In this document: one piece after another, positions 42,510 to 51,132 of the stretch
How positions within the stretch are numbered: position 1 is the first letter of the stretch
Layout of the letters: every line of letters starts with the position of its first letter
Source: Paracoccus liaowanqingii
GTDB taxonomy: Bacteria > Pseudomonadota > Alphaproteobacteria > Rhodobacterales > Rhodobacteraceae
Length of the DNA stretch: 64,000 bases
Assembly (NCBI RefSeq): GCF_004683865.2
Contig: NZ_CP040765.1
Coordinates: forward strand, 124,001 to 188,000
Reading direction: 5' to 3'
The notes under the pieces: model-generated
Told to the model about the DNA's origin: nothing
The model's input: only the letters and a program-made list of their open reading frames with translations
Database searches by the model: none
Program-made: the position numbers and the translations under genes

Positions 42510-42779
42510 CGCCATCTCCTTTTTCACACTTTGCAGATGCTAAGGACTAGGGCGACCGTCCGTAAAGGGCTCCTCGCGTCAATGCTTGCGCGACCTTTCC
42601 GCCTGATCTGGGTGGGCTGCAATGGTGGATGTTTCCGCCCATCCGTATTAGGCGACGTCAGTGCACGTGGCGCAATTCATCTTGAATCTGCAAAGGGGTG
42701 GGACAGCTCTCGGATGGTTGCAAGCTCCGTTTTTCTGGGCTTTGCTGCCGCAAACTTGGCAATTCAGTAGGAATGAAAA

Positions 42780-43211
42780 ATGGATAGCACGACGAAATTT
42801 GCAGGTCGCTGCCTTTGCGGTGAAGTCACCGTGAGTGTCGATGGAGAGCACGACCCAAAGCCGGGCGCATGCCATTGCCGCATGTGCCAACGATGGACCG
42901 GTGGGGTCTTCCTTGCATTCACGGCCGCCGCCGAGGCGGTTACCGTGGAGGGTCCGGTCAGGCACTTTCAATCCACTTCCTTTGCTGAGCGCGCCTTTTG
43001 CGGCTCGTGCGGAACGCATCTTTGGATGCGAAACACGGATGACCAAGCAGCGGAGTACGATTTGATGGCCGGTTTATTTGAGGCCGCTTATGATTGGCCG
43101 CTGCACTCTGAGATCTACACCGACAAGGCCATGGCTTCGATCCGGCTGGAAGGCGATCACCTTCGGAAGACCGAAGCCGAGTACGAGGCATCCAATCCGC
43201 ACATCAATTGA
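42780..43211 (+). CDS. GFA-family (glutathione-dependent formaldehyde-activating-like) protein
   Basis: A 143-residue zinc protein. Conserved Cys pairs: GRCLCGEV, GACHCRMCQRWTGG and FCGSCGTHLW, the two CxxC-type zinc sites of the GFA/CENP-V fold. The family is named after S-hydroxymethylglutathione synthesis, but many members have unknown activity. The start follows AGGAATGAAAA. A single gene between spacer repeats. Confidence 0.92.
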   Translation: MDSTTKFAGRCLCGEVTVSVDGEHDPKPGACHCRMCQRWTGGVFLAFTAAAEAVTVEGPVRHFQSTSFAERAFCGSCGTHLWMRNTDDQAAEYDLMAGLFEAAYDWPLHSEIYTDKAMASIRLEGDHLRKTEAEYEASNPHIN

Positions 43212-43569
43212 AACGCCTGTAACGCGCCCACCTCGGCATAGACCGCTCACCGCTAGGCACTCCCGGCAACGACCAGGGGCATTGGGCTCTTCGCGTCGAT
43301 GCTGTATTACGGCCGTGAGGCTGCTTTCCAAAAAGGTGTGGTGATCGCGGTAACTGCAATCGCCGATCCCAATGGCAGCCCGTGACTGTCAAGCAAAAAC
43401 GTCATTTTGACCTTTTGTCGGACCAAAAGGTCATACTGCTTTCGCAGGCGGGCAGACGCATCCACATACGGCAGTTCCAAAGCTGCAACGCGGATCAACG
43501 AATGCCCGCCTCCCCTGCCCCTTTCTCGAAGTGTCCAAAACCGATCGTTGGCGCAACAGCGTCAAACGT

Positions 43570-43632
43570 GCTGCAAAAGCCGTCTCAAAGGCGACTTTTG
43601 CAGCATGTCCATTGCGGACTGGCTTTTGCAAC
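43570..43632. promoter_or_regulatory. Repeats upstream of the recombinase gene, candidate res site
   Basis: GCTGCAAAAG (43570-43579) and CTTTTGCAGC (43595-43604) form a perfect inverted repeat, and a third related copy CTTTTGCAAC follows at 43623-43632, just before the recombinase start at 43649. Arrays of inverted recombinase-binding half-sites next to the gene are typical of resolvase res sites. Confidence 0.5.
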
Positions 43633-43648
43633 ATTGGGAAAGCATGTG

Positions 43649-44221
43649 ATGGCGATAGGAGGCTATCCGATGGCATCGACCAGCGGTCAGGAGCATCGGC
43701 TGCAACACGATGCTCTGAACGCCGCAGGATGCGACTATGTTGTCTCGGAGGCCGAAAGCGGCGCGGACGAAAACGCGCGGCCTCGGTTGCGACGCCTGCT
43801 ATCTAACCTGTCGGGCGATGACACCCTTGTCGTCTGGCGGCTGGATAGGCTGGCGCAAAGCGTCAAAGAGCTGATCACAGTTGCCAACAGGCTTTCCGAA
43901 CTGAAAGTTTGCCTGCGGTCTTTGAACGAACAGATCGACACCACGACGCCGCAAGGCCGGATGATGTTTCATGTCTTCGCCCTGATCGCACAGTGCGAGC
44001 GTGACCTGATCGCGGAACGCACACGGGCCGGACTGGAAGCTGCCCGCGCCAGTGGCCGCATCATAGGACGCCGGCGCCTCTCGGCGCCTGCCCAAATTAC
44101 CCAAGCTCAAGCATGGTTAACGTCCACGCAAATGACGCAAGCTCAGGCGGCGAAGGCCCTTGGGGTCAGTCGAGCCACCCTCATACGGGCGCTTTCTCCG
44201 GCCATGGAGCATACCGAATGA
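43649..44221 (+). CDS. Small serine recombinase with altered catalytic motif
   Basis: A 190-residue resolvase-type protein: SGADENARPRL, LVVWRLDRLAQSVKEL, EQIDTTTPQGRMMFHVFALIAQCERDLIAERT, and a C-terminal helix-turn-helix (MTQAQAAKALGVSRATLIRAL). The N-terminal catalytic strand reads GGYPMASTSGQ instead of the usual G-Y-x-R-V-S-T: Ser10 is kept but the conserved Arg is Met. It may thus be weak or inactive. Its stop overlaps the start of the next gene (ATGA). Confidence 0.88.
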   Translation: MAIGGYPMASTSGQEHRLQHDALNAAGCDYVVSEAESGADENARPRLRRLLSNLSGDDTLVVWRLDRLAQSVKELITVANRLSELKVCLRSLNEQIDTTTPQGRMMFHVFALIAQCERDLIAERTRAGLEAARASGRIIGRRRLSAPAQITQAQAWLTSTQMTQAQAAKALGVSRATLIRALSPAMEHTE

Positions 44222-44505
44222 TCGGCACTGTCGCGGTTTTGGCTTTGTCGCAGATGATAGGACCTGGCGCTCTACCCGCCACGCCTCAAGCCTTACATCT
44301 GTGTCTGTTTCCGGAAGATCCTATCGTCAATGAACAAGTCCTAGCGGAATACGGGATTTTGCTGAAAGATGAATATGATAGATATTTCAGTGACCTGAAC
44401 GCCTACCTCATGTGTCTTCAACGGTCACATGCTGACACGATCGAACGGGGCACCGTTTGGCACAATCGCTACAAAGAAGCGTTCCCAACGAACATAATTG
44501 AATGA
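44218..44505 (+). CDS. Small secreted hypothetical protein
   Basis: A 95-residue protein coupled to the recombinase gene by an ATGA overlap. The N-terminus (MIGTVAVLALSQMIGPGALPATPQA) looks like a signal peptide or one membrane anchor; the rest is polar (YGILLKDEYDRYFSDLNAYLMCLQRSHADTI) with two cysteines. Not recognised. The coupling suggests a plasmid-maintenance or transfer context. Confidence 0.55.
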   Translation: MIGTVAVLALSQMIGPGALPATPQALHLCLFPEDPIVNEQVLAEYGILLKDEYDRYFSDLNAYLMCLQRSHADTIERGTVWHNRYKEAFPTNIIE

Positions 44506-44572
44506 TGCAAGATATCATTTGCCAGGCATGGTGATGTTCTCATGTGCTGTCGCACCCCAAAGGAGGTTCACG

Positions 44573-45121
44573 ATGAGATTGAAAATTCTGGGAGCTGCAG
44601 CCTGCGCCGCAGCCCTGGCGTCGGCACCAAAAGCTGACGCCTATGCAATTGATTGCGCAATCCTGCTGTGTCTGGCAGGCGGCTTTCCTGCATCAACCGA
44701 ATGCACGGCAGCCAAAGTCGAAATGATCCGTCGCGTTACGCCGTTTCCCATCGAGCCGCCTTTGCAGCTTTGGAACTGCCCTATGGGCGCAAGTGGCATG
44801 CCACCGCTTCCCAACACTGGCAGCGATGGTTTGTCGGACGAAATCCGGGGCTACCGTGACGGCATCGAGATTTATCACGTCGACTACGAAGGCCAGCGCA
44901 ACAGCGGTGGCGTCAATGTCAGAGATTCGACGCAAGAAGGCTTTTACCACGAGAACGGGGACTTCCGTTGGGTTGGAACTAGCCTCGGGAATACCCCGTC
45001 ATGGGTTCAGGAGACCGTCGGCTATCGCGGTATCGACACGAGCAGGTCGATCCGAGGGATCGCCATGCGAACCAGAGACTACGAAGGTCAGGTTTCTGAA
45101 GTCATATGGCAGATCTACTGA
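44573..45121 (+). CDS. Secreted hypothetical protein of plasmid/transfer context
   Basis: A 182-residue protein with a Sec signal (MRLKILGAAACAAALASAPKADA) and a cysteine-rich start of the mature chain (DCAILLCLAGGFP-STEC, later PLQLWNCPM). I recall this N-terminal pattern from proteins on Rhodobacterales plasmids, but no function is known to me. The ribosome site AAGGAGGTTCACG is excellent. It lies between a recombinase unit and a replication-like gene. Confidence 0.65.
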   Translation: MRLKILGAAACAAALASAPKADAYAIDCAILLCLAGGFPASTECTAAKVEMIRRVTPFPIEPPLQLWNCPMGASGMPPLPNTGSDGLSDEIRGYRDGIEIYHVDYEGQRNSGGVNVRDSTQEGFYHENGDFRWVGTSLGNTPSWVQETVGYRGIDTSRSIRGIAMRTRDYEGQVSEVIWQIY

Positions 45122-45244
45122 TGCAGATAGTTGAACGCTTATCGCCACTCAATCAGATACCGCATCTGCCCCTCTCGCGTGGCCTGTGCGGCCAAATGCT
45201 CGCAAAGGGAGGGACGAGTATAATCAAATAAATCCACCACCCCA

Positions 45245-45315
45245 AAAGGAAACCCCCCGCGCGGGGGTCCGCACGAGGAGCTTGGGTTTAGTAACACAGG
45301 ATTGGCGTCCTGTAT
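45245..45315 (-). ncRNA. Candidate antisense RNA ahead of the replication-like gene
   Basis: On the minus strand a small hairpin (ACAGGA-TCCTGT arms, 45296-45313) is followed by a GC-rich stem (CCCCCGCGCGGGGG, 45252-45267) and then TTTCCTTTT, the form of an intrinsic terminator. No minus-strand gene leads into it. Its position in the leader of the replication-like gene is typical of counter-transcribed RNAs of plasmids. Purely a structural inference. The rest of 45122-45439 shows no gene. Confidence 0.3.
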
Positions 45316-45439
45316 TAGCAGCCATATTCCACCTGCTACAGTTACCCTCCCGCTCCTGAAAATCAAGAGCAAAAGCGCATTTGTGCGAACGGATACGGCT
45401 TGCCTGCGGACACCGCGCTTCTTGATCGAGGAGCAACAG

Positions 45440-46192
45440 ATGAATACCAAGACAGCCGCGGCAAGCGGCGAATTCTTCCAGCGCATAGACAGCGCTATTG
45501 ATGGCGCGCACGCCGGTGGCCGTGAACCGAACCGCAAACCCATCCACCGAAATTCGTGTCGTGCGGGATCTTGCGAGGCTTCTTTCTGGCGTGGAACGTC
45601 ACGCCAGGACGTACAGAAGGTCTTGATGGCCGCGCGCCAGTATGAGCGGACCAAACGCGCGCCCGGCAAACGCAACGGGCCCCTCGGAGGCATCGCCCTG
45701 GAGGTGCTGGCCCTGTTCGCCAATCTGGTGAACTTTAAATCGGGCCGACTAGACCCTTCCTTGGATTACATAACCGACAAGCTGCGCCGATCCCGGGATG
45801 CCGTTGTGCGAGCGTTAAAAGCGCTGCGCGATCACGGCTTTCTAGACTGGCTGCGCCGCTTCGAGCCTGTGCCCAATGACGGCCGAGGGCCGCAGGTTCG
45901 CCAGGTCAGCAATGCCTATCGTCTGTCGGCGCCAAAGCGCGCTCTGGCGCTTCTCGGGCGATGGGCTGGGCGACCAGTGGCACCGGATGATGACCAAGCT
46001 GCCCGCGCTGATCGTGCTGCCATGAAAGCCGAGCATGTTGCCGCGCTTGATCTGGCCGAGTTCGCCATGTTCAAGATCGAGGATTCAGGACTTGCGAAGG
46101 CTCTGGCCCAGATGGGGAAAGCCGTCAGTTTACGCGAGTCTGCCAAGCGGACTGAATCCAAATCTACCTCTTATTCTTATGCCAGATCATGA
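45440..46192 (+). CDS. Replication-protein-like winged-helix protein
   Basis: A 250-residue basic protein. The N-terminal part contains RNSCRAGSC and SRQDVQKVLMAARQYERTKR; the middle has a winged-helix pattern (GIALEVLALFANLVN, LDYITDKLRRSRDAVVRALKALRDHGFLDWLRRFEP). I associate this with proteins annotated as replication protein A on alphaproteobacterial plasmids and phages; the activity is unproven. The start follows GAGGAGCAACAG. The leader carries a possible antisense RNA. It may be the replication initiator of a small replicon now integrated or co-integrated. Confidence 0.6.
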   Translation: MNTKTAAASGEFFQRIDSAIDGAHAGGREPNRKPIHRNSCRAGSCEASFWRGTSRQDVQKVLMAARQYERTKRAPGKRNGPLGGIALEVLALFANLVNFKSGRLDPSLDYITDKLRRSRDAVVRALKALRDHGFLDWLRRFEPVPNDGRGPQVRQVSNAYRLSAPKRALALLGRWAGRPVAPDDDQAARADRAAMKAEHVAALDLAEFAMFKIEDSGLAKALAQMGKAVSLRESAKRTESKSTSYSYARS

Positions 46193-46492
46193 TGCGGACA
46201 CAGTGCAACGGGCCGCTAACATGCCCCTGCGGCGGTTCCGGCAAGTGAAAGACGGGCCGGGAAACGGCACCCAATGTACATCAGCATCAACGCGTAGTTC
46301 TGGCGGCACTGTTGCATGGCTGAGCACCAGCGTCTGAAAGCTGTAGAGCGATGCAAGCTTCGTTTGAAGAAAGGAAGCGCCGAATGAACGGGTTTTCTCA
46401 GGGCACTAATCGTCTACACCGCCAGGATGCGCAATCCGACGCATCCGGTCGGCTGTCCGACAACATCCGGTCAGTCACTCCGGGGTATCTGG

Positions 46493-46868
46493 TCAGTGAA
46501 GGCCGAGGTCAGGTTGATCTCGATCACCCGGCGCCAGTCGGCACTGTCCAGCTCAAGCATGGGCCGGCGGAACTGGATGCCGGCGTTGTTCATCAGGATA
46601 TCGACCTCAATCTCCTCAGCGTTCAGACGGTCAAAGGCCGCGATGATGGCCGTCTCGTCCGCGATGTCGAAGGCAAGTGTCAGCACGTCACGGCTTGCGG
46701 CGCGCATCTCGGTCGCGGCGTCGTCCAGCCGGTCCTTGTCCTGCCCGTTCAGGATCACCCGCGCGCCCGCGCCTGCCAGCCCTTCGCAAGGGCGCGGCCA
46801 AGTCCCCGCGAGGATCCGGTGATCGGTGCCGTGCGTCCGGTGAGTTTGAAAAGGGAAAGCGACATCAT
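46493..46868 (-). pseudogene. Short-chain dehydrogenase (gluconate 5-dehydrogenase-like) fragment
   Basis: The gene starts at an ATG after GGAGGCTGA with MSLSLFKLTGRTAPITGSSRGLGRALA (GxxxGxG cofactor loop), shifts frame near 46785, and continues VILNGQDKDRL, AFDIADETAI, DILMNNAGIQFRRPM, VIEINLTSAF. Homology then stops at about 46493, so the catalytic YxxxK half is gone. The residues resemble gluconate 5-dehydrogenases. Dead gene. Confidence 0.8.
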
Positions 46869-47044
46869 TCAGCCTCCGTCAATCTTGTGAGAGGCATTTG
46901 AATTTCAACGGTAGCTTTGGCTCTTCGCGTTGGTGTGTGCGCGCCGCCCTGGCGGCACCGATTCAAGAAGAAGCGGCTCGATAGCAAATAATTCAGATTC
47001 ACCTCTGGCGTCCGAGCGGTCACGGCCTTACCGGGGGATTGTGA

Positions 47045-47272
47045 TCAGGTTTCGATCAGCGTCTCGCCTGTCTCGTCGATGCGATACTTGCCTAGATCTA
47101 TTCGAGTTACAGCTTGCCCGGTATCGCTGACCCGATAGCGTACTTCCTGATCGCCAACGGTTTCGGCATCGTCGGCGGCTGAACTCTTTGCCACCTCATC
47201 ATTCGACAGGCAGTCAATAATTACCACCGCCCCCGACTCGTTCTGTGTCGATATGGTCAATGCTGCGGGCAT
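47045..47272 (-). CDS. Hypothetical acidic protein
   Basis: A 75-residue acidic protein, with VVIIDCLSNDEVAKSSAADD in the middle and a C-terminal half made of two similar strand units (EVRYRVSDTGQAVTRIDLG; YRIDETGETLIET). AAAGGA immediately precedes the ATG, so a GTG two codons upstream is also possible. No family recognised. Confidence 0.45.
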   Translation of the reverse strand: MPAALTISTQNESGAVVIIDCLSNDEVAKSSAADDAETVGDQEVRYRVSDTGQAVTRIDLGKYRIDETGETLIET

Positions 47273-47331
47273 CTGGCATTCCTTTCACTGTTGGTCTCTC
47301 ACTTAACGACGCCGCCCTGAGTCGGCTGGTT

Positions 47332-47580
47332 TTAGTAGGTTCCGGGTGGATCGCTGGCGGGAAAGGATTCATCCGACAACTCGTCAGCCTCTGACCACTG
47401 GCGGGGGGGATCGCGCATTTCAGCCGGACCCGCCACACGGACCGTGTCCGACGTGTCCGGTCCGATAAGTTCAGCCTCGGCTTGCTGCCAATGGGTGGCG
47501 GCCTGCCCCTCGGGGCGACCGCTCGCTTCCCATATCTGTTGCGCGCGCTGGCGGATCTGGTCCGTCTTGTCCATATCCAT
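47332..47580 (-). CDS. DUF2934-domain protein
   Basis: An 82-residue protein whose N-terminal half matches DUF2934 (IRQRAQQIWEASGRPEGQ--THW-QAEAEL). The C-terminal tail is acidic and disordered, ending SDESFPASDPPGTY, a motif common in small stress-related proteins of alphaproteobacteria. AAAGGACG precedes the ATG. Function unknown. Confidence 0.8.
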   Translation of the reverse strand: MDMDKTDQIRQRAQQIWEASGRPEGQAATHWQQAEAELIGPDTSDTVRVAGPAEMRDPPRQWSEADELSDESFPASDPPGTY

Positions 47581-47871
47581 CGTCCTTTGATGATGTCTGC
47601 TTCCGGACCTTGCCCAAGGCGAAGGTCCGGATGGTCTGCGCCGTCACATACCGACGCCACAGATCCTGAACTGTCTAACCCGGCTCATGTTCCCGCGACG
47701 GCCTGTCACTTTGCCTGGGGTGACCTCACCTGGACCCGGGACGATTTTCGCCTGCCTGGGGGCCATCTGCCCCGGGAATTGATCACGCCTTGAAATCGTC
47801 GGTAGGGTGCGCACTCGACCAACCGGGTGGTTGCAGATCGGACGCGCGTACGAGGCTGGCGTATTCACGTG

Positions 47872-48447
47872 TCACGTCTGCATCACCCCCAACACCAGTG
47901 AAACCGAGACGACCGCAAGCCAAACTGCCGCAACGCGTTGCAGCCTCTGTGCCCAGATCGCTCCCGCGCCAGGCCTGCGCGTCAAGGCTCCCACGCTCCC
48001 CCAAACCAATGCAGCAAAAGCTACCAGGACGCAGAAAAGAATGAGGTGAAGCGCGAAGGCCAAATCGCCGACCGCGGGCAATAGCACCAGCGCGAAGATC
48101 AAGGCTTTGGGATTGAGCGCTGTTGTCAGAAAGATCCGCTTCGCGCTGACTGCATCACCTTGGCCACCCCCAGCTTGAGCATCCCAGAGCCTGACTGCGA
48201 GCACCATGATCCAGACTACCGCCACGAGCTTCAAGGCGACCCCATAGCCGGGGACGCGCGCGAGCAGCTCATTGCCGACAACGGCAAGAGGTAGGATGGT
48301 CGTCAGATATCCGGCGATTTCCGCGGGCATCAGTCGCACCACATGGCGTAGGCCGCCATTGGCACCTGCAACCCCCATCAGGGTGTTGGTTGGGCCCGGA
48401 ACAAGCAGCAGGGCTAATGCCGCGAAAAAGAACGCCGTGATGTCCAT
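47872..48447 (-). CDS. LysE-family transporter
   Basis: A 191-residue membrane protein with the LysE pattern: ALALLLVPGPTNTLMGVAGANGG at the N-terminus, then FLTTALNPKALIFALVLLP. Six segments. It is more divergent than the exporter at 41883-42509, with a shorter loop in the middle. The substrate is probably an amino acid or a related solute. Transcribed alone. Confidence 0.85.
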   Translation of the reverse strand: MDITAFFFAALALLLVPGPTNTLMGVAGANGGLRHVVRLMPAEIAGYLTTILPLAVVGNELLARVPGYGVALKLVAVVWIMVLAVRLWDAQAGGGQGDAVSAKRIFLTTALNPKALIFALVLLPAVGDLAFALHLILFCVLVAFAALVWGSVGALTRRPGAGAIWAQRLQRVAAVWLAVVSVSLVLGVMQT

Positions 48448-48761
48448 CTGATCTACCCCAGAGACTTATGAAGTCTGTATGCCATTCGGGAGAAGAAGAA
48501 TTTAATTTCAGTCAACAACGGCCTGACAGTTCAACCCGAAACACACCGCCATGACCTCACCAGAGCCTCAAGAGCCAGTATTGAAGGCAGGCGAGATCCC
48601 CCGCAAAGCTGTCGGATCAGGGCGTTGGACACCCATCCCTATGGTGGAGATGCCGGGCAACGCGGCGGCGATGCAACAGCCGTCTTGCTGATCAGAGTGC
48701 TTCACCCTATCTCGGCAGGATGCGGCGTACGCATCCCCCGCTCTCCTTATCGAATTGGCTC
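48448..48761. other. Intergenic region, no gene seen
   Basis: About 310 bases between divergently transcribed genes (exporter and DUF4167 protein). It presumably holds both promoters. No strong palindromes were noted. Confidence 0.35.
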
Positions 48762-49295
48762 ATGAAACCGCATCGACATCGACGCAATGGCGCATCGCGT
48801 TCGCCACAACAACAGCGTGATCCCGGCAATCATGTCCTTGAGAGCACGAGCGCAAACGGCAAGATCCGAGGCACAGCGCGGCAACTCGTTGAGCGCTATC
48901 TTCAGTTTGCAGAAGAGGCTCGGCTTGCGAATGATCGCGTGGCGTCCGAGGCCTTCCTGCAATCAGCCGAGCATTATACCCGCTTGGGCAATCCCGCCCC
49001 TCTTACCTACACCCGGCCTGTAAAGTATCAGCCTCACGCGCCCGCGCCGGCTGCGACAGAGACGCGCTCTTCGGCCGGTGATGCGGACATGACCGTTCCA
49101 TTGGCTGCGGTGTGCATTGAAAAAGCGCCTGAGCCTGAGGCCGTCATCGTAAAGATCGCGCCAAAGCTCCACGAGCCCAGGAGCCGAGAGCAAACTAGGA
49201 GCGCGAAACGGGCAGCGGCAGCGGCTGACCTTGAGCGGGTTGCCGGACAGCATGGTTACACATTGGCACAGCTAGGCTTGGTACTTCGGGCATGA
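48762..49295 (+). CDS. DUF4167-domain protein
   Basis: A 177-residue protein. The DUF4167 core is NHVLESTSANGKIRGTARQLVERYLQFAEEA---NDRVASEAFLQSAEHYTRL (residues about 22-78), preceded by a short basic Arg/His/Gln-rich tail and followed by a proline/alanine-rich linker and a basic C-terminus. The family is restricted to alphaproteobacteria and often associates with RNA-binding or ribosomal functions by annotation only. The start is uncertain; no strong ribosome site. Confidence 0.75.
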   Translation: MKPHRHRRNGASRSPQQQRDPGNHVLESTSANGKIRGTARQLVERYLQFAEEARLANDRVASEAFLQSAEHYTRLGNPAPLTYTRPVKYQPHAPAPAATETRSSAGDADMTVPLAAVCIEKAPEPEAVIVKIAPKLHEPRSREQTRSAKRAAAAADLERVAGQHGYTLAQLGLVLRA

Positions 49296-49560
49296 TTTGC
49301 ACCGCCTATAGCTATGCTGGTGAGCGACATGCCACACCAGATGGAGCTCGGGTACTCTCAGCCACCGGGGTGGCGATTGACCGCTAAGCCCCGCTTAGCC
49401 AACGGATGGCGGCGGCGGGCGACCGACAACTAAGCGGGACGGAACTGCATAAAAAATCTGACCTCAATCAGTGGCGGCCCTATAAAAAGAATGGGTGGGT
49501 TTTGCAGCACATGGCAACGCGCCGTCGTGCAACAGTTGGTGCGACTGAAAGGGGCGGAAG

Positions 49561-49878
49561 ATGAAGGTCTCAGATCTTGCTGAACGACAGATTTTGAAAG
49601 CGCAAGCTGAAGGCCAGCTTGACAACCTTAAGGGCGCCGGAAAACCAATTAATATCGAAGGTGATGGAAGCGCCGACGCTATCGGCTTTCGCATTATGGC
49701 AGACGCAGGCGTGGTGCCGCGTGAAATTCAACTGCGGAAAGCCGTCGAGGCGCAATCCCGAATATTGCGGGAAACAACGGGCGAAGAGGCTCGCAAGCGA
49801 GAGATGATCAAGCTGAATGATCTTCAGTTGCGCCTCAGCATTGAACAGGAAGCGCGGCGACGCTTCTACGGCAACTAA
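49561..49878 (+). CDS. DUF1992 (DnaJ homologue C28-like) protein
   Basis: A 105-residue protein with the DUF1992 pattern: ERQILKAQAEGQLDNLKGAGKPI near the start, a variable middle and RLSIEQEARRR at the end. AAAGGGGCGGAAG precedes the ATG. A small conserved protein without known activity. Confidence 0.85.
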   Translation: MKVSDLAERQILKAQAEGQLDNLKGAGKPINIEGDGSADAIGFRIMADAGVVPREIQLRKAVEAQSRILRETTGEEARKREMIKLNDLQLRLSIEQEARRRFYGN

Positions 49879-50278
49879 GCCACCAAGCCGTCATTGCCGC
49901 CGCTAGATCCCCCGCCTGACCCGGCCGGGCTGCGTTGGCGGATGTCTCCGCCTGCCCGGGTCAGGCTACATCGAAACCTTTGTCGCATTTCGAGTTGAAT
50001 CCGCAGGGGGCGGTTCCGTATGTCGCCATCATCGATGACCGTTTCCGGCAACTTTGCGTTTCGGGTGGGGATCCCCAGAAATCTGAAATGGGCGGCGGGC
50101 TCATGATGATCGTCCCGGGGTAGTCACCCATTGCCATCTAGACACCAGGGCTGAAAGACAGCGGCAATTCTCTGGCCGGGACGGTGGCGGCTCAAAACCG
50201 GTTCCATTTCACCGGCCGGTCCATCTTCGGGTAAGACAGGCGCGGGCGCTCATGTACGCTCAAGGAGCGCCTGTGCTC
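49879..50278. other. Intergenic region, no supported gene
   Basis: About 400 bases. A short frame (49935-50123) lacks a ribosome site and recognisable content. Convergent genes end here, so terminators are expected, but no clear hairpin with a T-run was found. Confidence 0.35.
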
Positions 50279-50719
50279 TTACCTTGCCGGGCCTCCGCCA
50301 TCTTCCAGGAGGAAAGCGCGGGCGATCTCGGACGCGATCCGGCGCGGTCGCCGGCTGGTGCCATCGACGCAGCACCACGAGCTGCGCACCTCCGCCACCA
50401 GATCATCTCCGCGCTTAAACAGGGTGGTGAAGGAGGCCCGGGATCCGCGCGTTCCCGTGGCCGTGACCCACGCCTCCACCTTGTCTTCAAGAAAGAGCGG
50501 CAGGCGGTAGGTGATCTCGTGCTTGAGAGCCACCCAGAGAAGCTCGGCCTGCGCTTCGGAAGGAGACCTGTGCTGCCAATACCGGACGACCGCCTCCTGC
50601 ACCCATTGAAGATAGACGGTGTTGTTGACATGCCCCATGCCGTCGATCTCCCGCGGGGAGATCGTGATGGGGTGGCGGAAGGCGGGAGGAGACGCTTTCG
50701 TGCTGCTGTTCATGTTCAC
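50279..50719 (-). CDS. Acyl-CoA thioesterase (4-hydroxybenzoyl-CoA thioesterase type)
   Basis: A 146-residue hotdog-fold enzyme. The catalytic loop is REIDGMGHVNNTVYLQW with the Asp near 26, followed by the central helix (VQEAVVRYWQH) and long strands (LWVALKHEITYRLPLFLEDKVEAWV; SRASFTTLF). It hydrolyses acyl-CoA thioesters. The loop sequence is the classic type. Gene alone. Confidence 0.92.
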   Translation of the reverse strand: MNMNSSTKASPPAFRHPITISPREIDGMGHVNNTVYLQWVQEAVVRYWQHRSPSEAQAELLWVALKHEITYRLPLFLEDKVEAWVTATGTRGSRASFTTLFKRGDDLVAEVRSSWCCVDGTSRRPRRIASEIARAFLLEDGGGPAR

Positions 50720-50784
50720 CCTGCCTCCCGACGCCGCATGAGGGTGCGGGCGACCCTCACGGCCGCACGTACCGGTGGCGCTTC

Positions 50785-51132
50785 TCAGCGCCGCCCCGTT
50801 AGCAGACCAATAAGGACGCCAATGCCGGCGGCGATACCCAACGCCCGGATCGGATAGCCGCGAACCAGATCCCGGGTTTCTTCATAGCCCAGCTCGGCAT
50901 AGAAGGCCGCTTCCTGCGCTTTCTGGTGCCCGGCATTGACCAACCGCCCGGCATAATCCTGGCCTGCCTCCTGGAGGGGAGCAACATACGCGCGGGTGGC
51001 TTCTGCAGCGTCGCTTGCCAAGGCTGCACCGCGCTTTGCAAGCCCCGCAGCGCCGATCTTGGGATTGCTGGAGGGGTCATCGGTAGGAGCGATGGTGGCG
51101 TGTTCCAGCTCAGCAGTCGGCTTCTGTGCCAT
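50785..51132 (-). CDS. ElaB/YqjD-type membrane-anchored protein (DUF883-like)
   Basis: A 115-residue protein with a helical alanine-rich middle (AALASDAAEATRAYVAPLQEAGQDYAGRLV) and a C-terminal membrane anchor preceded by a tyrosine-arginine turn (DLVRGYPIRALGIAAGIGVLIGLLTGRR), the signature of ElaB/YqjD proteins that tether ribosomes or respond to stress at the inner membrane. The assignment by architecture is fairly sure. Confidence 0.8.
   Translation of the reverse strand: MAQKPTAELEHATIAPTDDPSSNPKIGAAGLAKRGAALASDAAEATRAYVAPLQEAGQDYAGRLVNAGHQKAQEAAFYAELGYEETRDLVRGYPIRALGIAAGIGVLIGLLTGRR

Noticed and set aside
45139..45723. 194-codon minus-strand frame before and within the replication-like gene
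   Set aside because: It crosses GC-rich hairpins and the well-supported gene at 45440; no motif seen.
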